DNA of 64,000 bases from Leptolyngbyaceae cyanobacterium (GTDB lineage: Bacteria; Cyanobacteriota; Cyanobacteriia; Cyanobacteriales; Aerosakkonemataceae): assembly GCA_036703985.1 (NCBI GenBank), contig DATNQN010000104.1:16871-80870 (forward strand), in the 5' to 3' direction. Numbering within the stretch: position 1 is the first letter of the stretch; the number at the start of each line of letters is the position of its first letter. The notes under the pieces were generated by a model that did no database searches, was not told where the DNA came from, and saw only the letters and a program-made list of their open reading frames with translations. Made by a program: the position numbers and the translations under genes. This document shows positions 33,966 to 41,313 of this stretch, one piece after another.

Positions 33966-35324
33966 ATGGAAATTTCAGAAACTAAGATAACAAGTTCAGA
34001 AAATTCGTTTAACTTCAAGAATTTGCCAGGTTTTGATGCTAATCATCCGCCAGATCCGAAGTTGATTGATACTTGCGTGCATTGTGGATTTTGTCTTTCT
34101 ACTTGTCCGAGCTATCGGGTAATTGGTAAGGAGATGGATTCGCCGAGAGGACGAATTTATCTAATGGATGCTATTAATGAGGGTGAGGCGGCGCTGGGTG
34201 AAGGAACGGTGCAGCATTTTGATAGTTGTTTGGGTTGTCTGGCTTGTGTTACTACTTGTCCGTCGGGGGTACAATATGACAAGTTGATTGCGGCAACTCG
34301 TCCCCAAGTTGAACGAAATTATCAGCGCAGTTTGCCAGATAATTTGTATAGAAAACTCATTTTTAATCTATTTCCATATCCCCATAGATTACGATTTTTA
34401 CTCGCGCCTTTGCTGCTATATCAAAAGTTGGGATTTCCTAAATTCTTTCGCGCTACTGGATTGCTGAAAAATATCAATCCTCGTTTGGGTGCGATGGAAT
34501 CTCTGCTGCCAAATGTAACTTTGAAATCTTTTGTGGATACTTTGCCAGAAGTGATACCAGCAAAGGGTAAAAAGCGCTATCGGGTAGGAGTAATTTTAGG
34601 TTGCGTGCAGCGATTGTTTTTCTCGAATGTGAATGAAGCAACGGTGCGGGTTTTAACAGCAAATGGCTGTGAGGTTGTCATACCAAAAAGCCAAGGTTGT
34701 TGTGCTGCATTACCCGAACACCAAGGGCAAAAAGAACAAGCCCAAGCTTTAGCAAGGCAGATGATTGATAGTTTTGAAAACACTAATGTTGATTTTATCA
34801 TTATCAATGCGGCTGGTTGCGGTCATACTTTGAAGGAGTATGGACATATATTAGAAGATGATCCGAATTATCGAGAAAAAGCCAAAGCATTTGCGGCGAA
34901 AGTAAAAGATGCCCAAGAGTTTTTAGCGGCAGTTGGATTAACGGCTGAGTTATCACCTTTAACTGATGGTGAATTAACTTTGGTTTATCAAGATGCTTGT
35001 CATTTGTTGCACGGACAAAAGATTAGTGTGCAACCTCGTCAGCTATTACGACAAATTCCGGGTGTGAAGTTGCGAGAACCAATTGATGCGGCTTTGTGTT
35101 GCGGTAGTGCTGGTGTTTACAATATGCTGCAACCGGAAGTAGCGGAGGAATTGGGACAGCAAAAAGTTACCAATTTACTAAATACTGGGGCGCAGTTAAT
35201 TGCTTCGGCTAATCCGGGTTGTAGTTTGCAAATTACGAAACATTTGCAATTGCAAGGTAAGGAAATTAAGTTAATGCACCCGATGGAATTGTTGGATTAT
35301 TCGATGCGGGGTGAGAAAATTTAA
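33966..35324 (+). CDS. glcF: Glycolate oxidase iron-sulfur subunit GlcF
   Basis: A 452-residue protein with two 4Fe-4S cluster motifs, CVHCGFCLSTCPS near residue 37 and CLGCLACVTTCPS near 89, and two CCG-type domains (QGCCAALPEHQGQ and ALCCGSAGVYN) that bind a further cluster or act in electron transfer. This is the normal GlcF layout and length. It receives electrons from the flavin subunits GlcD and GlcE at the membrane side of the complex. Confidence 0.92.
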   Translation: MEISETKITSSENSFNFKNLPGFDANHPPDPKLIDTCVHCGFCLSTCPSYRVIGKEMDSPRGRIYLMDAINEGEAALGEGTVQHFDSCLGCLACVTTCPSGVQYDKLIAATRPQVERNYQRSLPDNLYRKLIFNLFPYPHRLRFLLAPLLLYQKLGFPKFFRATGLLKNINPRLGAMESLLPNVTLKSFVDTLPEVIPAKGKKRYRVGVILGCVQRLFFSNVNEATVRVLTANGCEVVIPKSQGCCAALPEHQGQKEQAQALARQMIDSFENTNVDFIIINAAGCGHTLKEYGHILEDDPNYREKAKAFAAKVKDAQEFLAAVGLTAELSPLTDGELTLVYQDACHLLHGQKISVQPRQLLRQIPGVKLREPIDAALCCGSAGVYNMLQPEVAEELGQQKVTNLLNTGAQLIASANPGCSLQITKHLQLQGKEIKLMHPMELLDYSMRGEKI

Positions 35325-35429
35325 GTGTAGTAACGCATCACCTTGAAAAGCGAGGTAAAAAAATTACTTAAAGCTGAAAATTAACTTAAGCTAGTTGGGC
35401 GATCGCAAGCGGCTGGCTACACCAACCTG

Positions 35430-36214
35430 ATGATTCAACCTTTTCCTATCATTACGATTCCGGCAGATGCTGCCGAAGCAACCGAGGCAATAGGAACCAA
35501 GTTTAAATTCTGGTTTCACCATCCTGAACTGGGCTATTGCCTCTATAAGCAAGCACGACCCAATACAGGTGAGGATTGGGCAGAAAAGATAGCATCAGAG
35601 TTGTGTGCGTTACTCGGACTGCCATACGCTCGAATTGAACTGGCTAGCTGGAACAAGGCTGGCGGGACGGTTTCGCCCTCATTTCTCCCGAATGGTGGTT
35701 CGCTTATCTTGGGTAATGAAATTTTAGGCCCAATGGTGCCAGACTACCCGCAATTTCAAGCTTTTAATGTGTCGCAACATACTCTTGATATTGTATTAAC
35801 TGCTATTAGCAATAGTGGAATAAACTTGCCGTTAGATTGGATACCTCCGGAAGGCATCCAGACGGCAGTGGCAACTTTTGTGGGTTATTTATTATTAGAT
35901 GCTTGGATAGGAAATAGCGATCGCCATCACGAAAACTGGGGTTTCATCGAAACTCCGCGAACACCTGAGACGCCCAAGTAGGAGACAAAAAAGCTCTGAC
36001 TCCCCTGGATGCGTTTCGGATAGTGGCGCAACGTTATCCTTATGCAGCTAATGTATGGTTGGAACGGCTAGCCAGAGTGTCTCTCACGGATACCCTGGCG
36101 TTATTCAACCGAATTCCCAGACAGTGCATCTCAGATGTTGCGATCGCTTTTGCACAACAGATACTAGAAATAAACCAACGCCGACTGCTTTTCCTACGGG
36201 AGGAATTACCTTGA
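35430..36214 (+). pseudogene. HipA-like kinase, internally deleted and frameshifted
   Basis: The N-terminal part (183 codons to a stop at 35979) is a HipA-type or phosphatidylinositol-kinase-like fold: FKFWFHHPELGYCLYKQARPNTGEDWAEKIASELCALLGLPYARIEL at the start and the catalytic-loop-like LLLDAWIGNSDRHHENWGFI. After that the residues TPRTPETPK fit no family. From about 35969 a different frame carries the family's C-terminus: DKKALTPLDAFRIVAQRYPYAANVWLERLARVSLTDTLALFNRIP...ILEINQRRLLFL, ending at 36214. About 100-130 residues including the metal-binding segment after the HDN loop appear to be lost at a junction near 35.96 kb. Its intact form would phosphorylate a target protein; the present gene should be dead. 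Confidence 0.7.
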
Positions 36215-36948
36215 AAACACTTTTTCTTGCTTGGCAAAATCCAGTCAGCGATGCTTGGTTTCCGATCGGTCGCTTATCCTTTGATGGTAAGCGCTACCAA
36301 TTTGTTTACACCCAAGGAGTAATAGCAGCGCAACAACAGTGTGGCTTTCAACTGTTGTCATCATTTCCAGATTTAGATCGGGTGTATGAATCGCCAGAAC
36401 TATTTCCGTTATTTACTAATCGCCTATTGCGTCGTAGCCGCCCCGATTACGCGGATTTCATGCAGTGGTTAAACTTGCCGATCGATGAAGATGATCCGAT
36501 CGCCATATTAGCCCGTAGTGGGGGACAACGGGTAACAGATAATTTAGAGGTTTTCCCATATCTAGAACCGGATGAAAATGGAGTTTATCATCTCCACTTC
36601 TTCGCGCAAGGGTTACTTAATCTATCGCCTGAAACTGGCGATCGAATTAGTCGCCTACAGACGGGCGAAGCATTGCATTTAGTATGCTCTATGGATAGTC
36701 ATGCTTTGCGTACAGAAGATCGCTACCTGGTGGGCTATTGTCCCCGCTATTTACTAGATAATTTATTGGAAGTGCTGCGCCAGTATCCAGAACAGGTGAA
36801 AGTGAAAGTCGATCGCGTTAACCCCCCTCCTACACCCCTACAATTGCGATTACTTTGCCACCTGAAAGCCCATTTGCCGTCAGGCTTTCACCTGTTCTCT
36901 AATGCGATGTACCAACCACTCAGATCTCTGGCTTTTTCCGAAGCTTAG
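36211..36948 (+). CDS. HIRAN-like domain protein coupled to the HipA-like gene
   Basis: A 245-residue protein starting at TTG 36211, which overlaps the TGA of the preceding frame (TTGA) and has GGGAGGAATT ~7 nt upstream, so translation coupling is likely. The N-terminal ~60 residues (FLAWQNPVSDAWFPIGRLSFDGKRYQFVYTQGV) resemble the N-terminal subdomain of HipA proteins. The rest (GDRISRLQTGEALHLVCSMDSHALRTEDRYLVGYCPRYLLDNLLEVL) resembles a HIRAN domain, known to bind DNA ends in other proteins. A kinase plus HIRAN-like pair suggests a toxin-antitoxin-like or phage-response unit, in which this part is intact while the kinase is broken. Family assignment is moderate. Confidence 0.6.
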   Translation: MKTLFLAWQNPVSDAWFPIGRLSFDGKRYQFVYTQGVIAAQQQCGFQLLSSFPDLDRVYESPELFPLFTNRLLRRSRPDYADFMQWLNLPIDEDDPIAILARSGGQRVTDNLEVFPYLEPDENGVYHLHFFAQGLLNLSPETGDRISRLQTGEALHLVCSMDSHALRTEDRYLVGYCPRYLLDNLLEVLRQYPEQVKVKVDRVNPPPTPLQLRLLCHLKAHLPSGFHLFSNAMYQPLRSLAFSEA

Positions 36949-37057
36949 GTGAATTAGGCAAAAAAGATCTACCTTACATCCTCAATTGGGGTCTTCCAGA
37001 ATGATGGTGAGAATAGTAACAAAAGCTACAGAAAGCCAGATGGAAGTAATTAAACTG

Positions 37058-37129
37058 AAGATCGCTTTCAGGGCGCGAGAATCAAGAAAAATATGGCTCA
37101 AAAAAGCACTGCGCCCTGAAAGCAATCTT
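37058..37129. repeat. Inverted repeat upstream of the ISL3 fragment
   Basis: AAGATCGCTTTCAGGGCGC at 37058-37076 is mirrored at 37111-37129 with one mismatch, loop of 34 nt. It lies between the HIRAN gene and the ISL3 transposase fragment. A GGGGTCTTCCAGAA at ~36988 resembles the end of ISL3-family elements, so this region may be the left end of the decayed IS. Confidence 0.5.
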
Positions 37130-37181
37130 AAACAAAATTTAAATTGTTGTCAGTCTACTCGCGCTAGAAAACAGCCTATTT

Positions 37182-37504
37182 ATGGACTTTCATTTAGATG
37201 CACTGTTAAACTTACCCAACGTGACAGTTTTTAGTTATCGCCAAGAATCAGACTTAATAATTTTACAATTGGAGTTATTAAACCAAGGAATTAAGTGTCC
37301 ACATTGCCAAACATATACGGATGACCTCAATCAAAATCGACCAATTTTGGTGAAAGACTTAGCTATTTGTGGGCAAAAAGTTTACTTACAAGTACCCCGA
37401 CGCCAATTTTATTGTTCAAGTTGTGCGAGGTATTCAACAGAAAGATTAGACTGGATGGAGATGGGACATAATTACACCAAAAGATACTCTGCTTATATTT
37501 ATAC
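37182..37504 (+). pseudogene. ISL3-family transposase, N-terminal fragment
   Basis: Begins MDFHLDALLNLPNVTVFSYRQ with the two zinc-finger pairs CPHC and CSSC typical of the ISL3 N-terminus. Family homology stops after AYIY at about 37504, where the second TnpB element begins; the frame then ends within seven bases of new sequence (TTY, stop at 37512). No further ISL3 sequence is found after the TnpB element at 38803, so the insertion was accompanied or followed by loss of the rest. Confidence 0.75.
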
Positions 37505-37554
37505 TACTTACTGACCTAGCTATAATATTAATACAGACTCATTCAGTATAGCGC

Positions 37555-38766
37555 ATGAAAGCAAGGTATCAATATAGAATCTACCCTACCGACCAACAGA
37601 AGAACCTTTTGGCTCAACTGTTCGGTTGTGTTAGGGTAGTTTTCAATGATGCCTTAGCTTACTGTCAGGAAAAATATAAGAATGGTGAGAAGAAGCCAAA
37701 TAGCACAGAACTTTCTAAGCGATTAACCGAAATTAAGAAAACCGAGGAAAAAATCTGGTTAGGCGAAGTTTCTGCTATCCCTTTACAACAAAGTTTAAGG
37801 GATTTAGAGCAAGCCTATCAGAACTTTTTCAAATCTTGCTCCGATCAACGAAAAGGCAGGAAAGTCAGACCTCCTAAGTTTAAAAAACGGAAGGCTAAAC
37901 AGTCTGCTAGGTTTACAGATAATGGATTCAAGATTAGACAGCATAAGGTCTATTTGCCCAAGATAGGTGATTTAGATATAGTTTGGAGCCGTCCATTACC
38001 ATGTAAGCCATCAAGTGTCACTGTCATCAAGGATAGTGCTGATAGGTATTTCTTAAGCTTCGTAGTTGAAATCATTCCTGAAAAGCTACCTGATAACGGT
38101 AAGGCTATAGGTATTGATTTAGGTATCACAGATTTCGCGACTTTCAGCGATGGCGAAAAAGTCAAAGCACCCAAGCCATTAAAGAAGAAACTCAAGAAAC
38201 TGAACCGATTACAGCGTAAGTTTCAAGGGACAAGTAAAGGGAGTAATCGACGTGAGGTAGCACGTAAAAAGATCGCGAAATTACACGCAAAAATCTCTGA
38301 TACTAGGAAAGATTTTCTTCATAAGTTGTCAACTAAGGTAATTCGTGAGAATCAAACGATCGCCTTAGAAGACTTAAATGTTAGCGGCATGGTTAAAAAT
38401 CGGAAATTAGCCCGTGCTATTTCAGATAATGGTTGGCGAACATTCCGGGAAATGTTAACTGCTAAATCTGAGAAGTATGGGCGTGATTTGCGGATAATCA
38501 ACCGCTGGGAAGCGACATCTCAAAAATGCTCATACTGTGGCAAAAAGGGCGGAAAGAAAGAACTCCATATTAGAGAGTGGGCTTGCATGAGTTGTGGTGC
38601 AGAACACGACCGAGATATCAATGCTTCTGTGAATATATTGAACGTCGCGGTAGGGCATACCGAGACGAAAAACGGATTGCAGAGGAAGCGTAAGACTGGT
38701 GTAAAATCAGCAGCATCCCGTGAAGCGTCAACCACCTTTCAACCAGTTCAATTGAGCTTGTTTTAG
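37555..38766 (+). CDS. tnpB: TnpB RNA-guided nuclease, complete
   Basis: A 403-residue TnpB of normal length. N-terminus MKARYQYRIYPTDQQKNLL and LFGCVRVVFNDAL. The RuvC-like triad is intact: Asp188 in GIDLGITDFA, Glu272 in ALEDLNVSG and Asp354 in HDRDINAS. The zinc finger CSYC...CMSC lies between. TnpB proteins of IS605-type elements are guided by an RNA from the right end of the element to cleave DNA next to a TAM and so keep their donor site. This one appears functional by sequence. It sits inside an ISL3 remnant. A C-terminal Arg/Lys-rich tail follows the last motif. Confidence 0.92.
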   Translation: MKARYQYRIYPTDQQKNLLAQLFGCVRVVFNDALAYCQEKYKNGEKKPNSTELSKRLTEIKKTEEKIWLGEVSAIPLQQSLRDLEQAYQNFFKSCSDQRKGRKVRPPKFKKRKAKQSARFTDNGFKIRQHKVYLPKIGDLDIVWSRPLPCKPSSVTVIKDSADRYFLSFVVEIIPEKLPDNGKAIGIDLGITDFATFSDGEKVKAPKPLKKKLKKLNRLQRKFQGTSKGSNRREVARKKIAKLHAKISDTRKDFLHKLSTKVIRENQTIALEDLNVSGMVKNRKLARAISDNGWRTFREMLTAKSEKYGRDLRIINRWEATSQKCSYCGKKGGKKELHIREWACMSCGAEHDRDINASVNILNVAVGHTETKNGLQRKRKTGVKSAASREASTTFQPVQLSLF

Positions 38767-38802
38767 GAATCCCCGACCGTTCACGGCGGGGATGGATGTC
38801 AA
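38767..38802 (+). ncRNA. Right-end hairpin of the complete TnpB element (omega-RNA 3' end)
   Basis: GAATCCCCGACCGT and ACGGCGGGGAT form a two-part stem (CCCCG with CGGGG, then CCGT with ACGG) with a bulged A, directly after the tnpB stop. GGATGTCAA follows, and the guide would begin at about 38803 (ATACAAGATTTATGGG). It shares order and closing TGTCAA with the end of the first element. Confidence 0.5.
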
Positions 38803-38847
38803 ATACAAGATTTATGGGGAAGGTAATTGTAGCGATCGCATTCCTCT

Positions 38848-39105
38848 TCACAAACAGGGAACCGATACGTAAAAATTAGTTGGCCCTTCGGAGGTAACGC
38901 GCACTTTGCAATTGACGCCGATACGATCGCTACACGCCAGCGCAAATTCTCCCGCCGTTCTCAGTTCCTTAAACCAAATTTCCGCCACGCATCCGGAAAA
39001 AGCGCGATCGCTAATTCTCCAAAAACATTCTACCGCCCCGGCAGCTTGGGCAAGTTGCCTGACTACTTCATAAGGAAGTGCTTGTCTAGTCGTATCATTT
39101 TCCAC
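38848..39105 (-). CDS. Small hypothetical protein
   Basis: An 85-residue reading frame from GTG 39105. It contains five cysteines (ECFW, SGCV, LACS, VNCKV, VPCL), unusual for its size, and no membrane segment. GCGATCGC sites within it and normal codon use suggest real coding, but I recognise no family. It lies between the TnpB element and the WG-repeat lipoprotein and is transcribed against both. Confidence 0.5.
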   Translation of the reverse strand: MENDTTRQALPYEVVRQLAQAAGAVECFWRISDRAFSGCVAEIWFKELRTAGEFALACSDRIGVNCKVRVTSEGPTNFYVSVPCL

Positions 39106-39198
39106 CGGAAAATATCTCTGCGATAAAATCCCAAATCTATCAAACCTGGGCTAAATTATATTCGTTAACGTCAGAGATCGCCCGTATCCCGATCGCAA

Positions 39199-39816
39199 AT
39201 GAACGTAAAAATCAACAAATCCATTTCTTTGTTTCTTTCCCTGACTCTTCTAGGTTTAGCATCCTGTCGCCCGGTAGAACAAACGCAAGCTTCCACTACC
39301 TCACCGCAGGCAAAACCAGAAACAAACCAACTATTTCCCGTTAGAGAAAATGGTAAATTCGGTTATATTGACAAAACTGGAAAAGTCGTCATTTCGCCAC
39401 AGTTTAATGATGCTAGCGATTTTTCCGACGGACTAGCACGGGTAGAAATTGGCGAAAAATTCGGCTATATTGACCAGACGGGAAAAATTGCGATCGAACC
39501 CCAATTTGATGATGCCGATAGCTTTTCTGAGGGGTTGGCAGCAGTGATGACTGATGACAAATTGGGATATATCGATAAAACAGGTCAAATGGCGATCGCA
39601 CCTCAGTTTGACGACGCGGAAGCATTTTCTGAGGGTTTAGCAGAAGTAAAAATTGGTGAAAAATGGGGTTATATCGACAAGTCCGGGGAAACTGTTATTT
39701 CACCTCAATTCGACGATAGTGAAAGTTTTTCCCAAGGAATTGCTGCCGTAAAAGTAGGCGATAAATGGGGTTATATCGATAAAGCTGGCAAATTTCTTTG
39801 GAATCCTTCTAACTAA
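39199..39816 (+). CDS. WG-repeat lipoprotein
   Basis: A 205-residue protein with a lipoprotein signal (MNVKINKSISLFLSLTLLGLASC, lipobox LASC at residue 23). After a Thr/Gln-rich linker come five WG repeats of about 34 residues, each with a GYIDKTGK core followed by V.ISPQFDDA..FSEGLA.V. WG-repeat proteins are predicted beta-propeller-like or solenoid; no catalytic function is known. Likely attached to the outer face of the plasma membrane or in the periplasm. Confidence 0.85.
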   Translation: MNVKINKSISLFLSLTLLGLASCRPVEQTQASTTSPQAKPETNQLFPVRENGKFGYIDKTGKVVISPQFNDASDFSDGLARVEIGEKFGYIDQTGKIAIEPQFDDADSFSEGLAAVMTDDKLGYIDKTGQMAIAPQFDDAEAFSEGLAEVKIGEKWGYIDKSGETVISPQFDDSESFSQGIAAVKVGDKWGYIDKAGKFLWNPSN

Positions 39817-39825
39817 TTTCGACGC

Positions 39826-39905
39826 AGTAGGGTTTGTTATTAACGCACCCTACAATAACTTAATTTTATATACTTTTGGTGCGTTACAAAGATTAACGCA
39901 CCATA
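39826..39905. repeat. Pair of dispersed hairpin repeats
   Basis: Two hairpins typical of intergenic cyanobacterial DNA: GTAGGGT...ACCCTAC around 39827-39852 and GGTGCGTTA...TAACGCACC around 39876-39903. They lie after the WG-repeat gene and could act as terminators. Confidence 0.5.
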
Positions 39906-40041
39906 CAAAAATTAGTACCATATTTCATGGGTAAGCCTTGAGATAGAGCGAATAAATCTACCAAAAGGACATTTAGAATAGAAAGCATAGGCTTGTAAAG
40001 TTCAGAGTAATAACCTAAATTATGGCGGCCTATCTTCCTAT

Positions 40042-41307
40042 ATGGATATTTATATTCTCGATCTATTTATAATTGGCTTACTGCTACTAATTGTTACATT
40101 AGGCTCTGGTTGGATTGCTCGCTTACCCCTTTCTTTCGCTCTCATATACTTAATAGTAGGCATTTTGCTTGGCCCCTATGGAATCAATTTAATTCAATTG
40201 CGACCAAATGCAGAGTTCCTAGAAAGACTAACAGAATTTGTCGTAATTGTTTCTTTATTCAGTTGTGGACTAAAAATGAACCGCCATCTCAACTTGTGGA
40301 CGTGGCGTTCTACCATACGGTTGATTGGTTTTTTGATGCCAATTTCTATTTTGGCCATTGCTGCGATCGGTCATTTTATCTTAAATATGGAGTGGGGGCC
40401 AGCAGTTTTACTCGGAGCAATTCTCGCACCAACCGACCCAGTTTTAGCTTCCGAAGTACAGCTATCTCATGTAGAAGATAAGGATGAATTGCGTTTTGGT
40501 TTAACTTCTGAAGGTGGATTAAATGATGCACTGGCTTTTCCATTTGTTTATTTTGGTATTCATTGGTTACAAAAAGGTAACGATTGGCAAACCTGGTTTA
40601 AAAATTGGGTAGCAGTTGATTTAATTTGGGCAATTGCTGCCGGTATTGTTATGGGAATTCTCGTACCTAAGACCATTGTTTTAATTGATAAGCGGCTACA
40701 AAAACAAAGAAAAGCCGACGAGTTAATGGAGGATTTTGTAGCTATTGGGATCATTTTATTAACCTATTCTCTTACAGAAATTGTTAACGGTTATGGATTT
40801 TTAGCAGTATTTGTTGCCGGAATTGTAGCGCAACGCAGTTATCACGATCCCGAAAAGAGACATTCTCAGCTAGAATTTACAGAACGGATTGAAAAGCTGA
40901 TGGAAGTTGGCACGATTTTATTACTAGGTTCTTTGCTCCGACTACCGCAAATTCAGCAATTTGGCGCAGAGGCATTATTAGTAGCTGGATTGCTAATATT
41001 TGTAATTCGACCTGTAGGAGCCTGGATTAGTACAATTGGTGGTGGTTTTACTTCCATAACTCGCTATTTGTTTGGCTGGTTTGGTATTCGCGGCGTTGGT
41101 TCTTTATATTATTTATCCTATGCTTTTGGTGAAGGTTTAAAAGATGAATTGGGTGAGCAAATTGCTTGGATTACTTATATCACTGTCGTTATTTCGGTAA
41201 TTTTGCATGGCATTAGCGCTACTCCTTTAATGAAGTGGTACGAAGCAAATATAAAAAAGCGTCGCGAAAATCACCAACCTGTAGCAACAGCCCTTGATAA
41301 ATCTTGA
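40042..41307 (+). CDS. Na+/H+ or K+/H+ antiporter, CPA1 family
   Basis: A 421-residue membrane protein with about 12 helices. Marks of the CPA1 group are PLSFALIYLIVGILLGPYG, SCGLKMNRHL, GPAVLLGAILAPTDPVLASEVQ with the ion-binding Asp, and SEGGLNDALAFPFVY. The C-terminal tail is short (KKRRENHQPVATALDKS), without the long cytoplasmic regulatory domain of some NhaP proteins. It is followed 6 bp later by the SPINDLY-type gene and is likely co-transcribed. Confidence 0.88.
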   Translation: MDIYILDLFIIGLLLLIVTLGSGWIARLPLSFALIYLIVGILLGPYGINLIQLRPNAEFLERLTEFVVIVSLFSCGLKMNRHLNLWTWRSTIRLIGFLMPISILAIAAIGHFILNMEWGPAVLLGAILAPTDPVLASEVQLSHVEDKDELRFGLTSEGGLNDALAFPFVYFGIHWLQKGNDWQTWFKNWVAVDLIWAIAAGIVMGILVPKTIVLIDKRLQKQRKADELMEDFVAIGIILLTYSLTEIVNGYGFLAVFVAGIVAQRSYHDPEKRHSQLEFTERIEKLMEVGTILLLGSLLRLPQIQQFGAEALLVAGLLIFVIRPVGAWISTIGGGFTSITRYLFGWFGIRGVGSLYYLSYAFGEGLKDELGEQIAWITYITVVISVILHGISATPLMKWYEANIKKRRENHQPVATALDKS

Positions 41308-41313
41308 GCAATC

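Larger units (their letters stand above)
37505..38802 (+). mobile_element. IS605-like element with a complete tnpB and right-end hairpin
   Basis: The left border is set where ISL3 homology ends, directly after TTTAT, which could be the TAM or target motif. The right border is after GGATGTCAA. The element holds only tnpB, with no tnpA, like many cyanobacterial non-autonomous members. Both borders are inferred; the right one is supported by its likeness to the end of the 1-kb element at 2131. Confidence 0.6.

Noticed and set aside
36986..37234. 82-codon frame across the inverted repeat before the ISL3 fragment
   Set aside because: Overlaps the repeat and the start of the transposase in another frame; no family.
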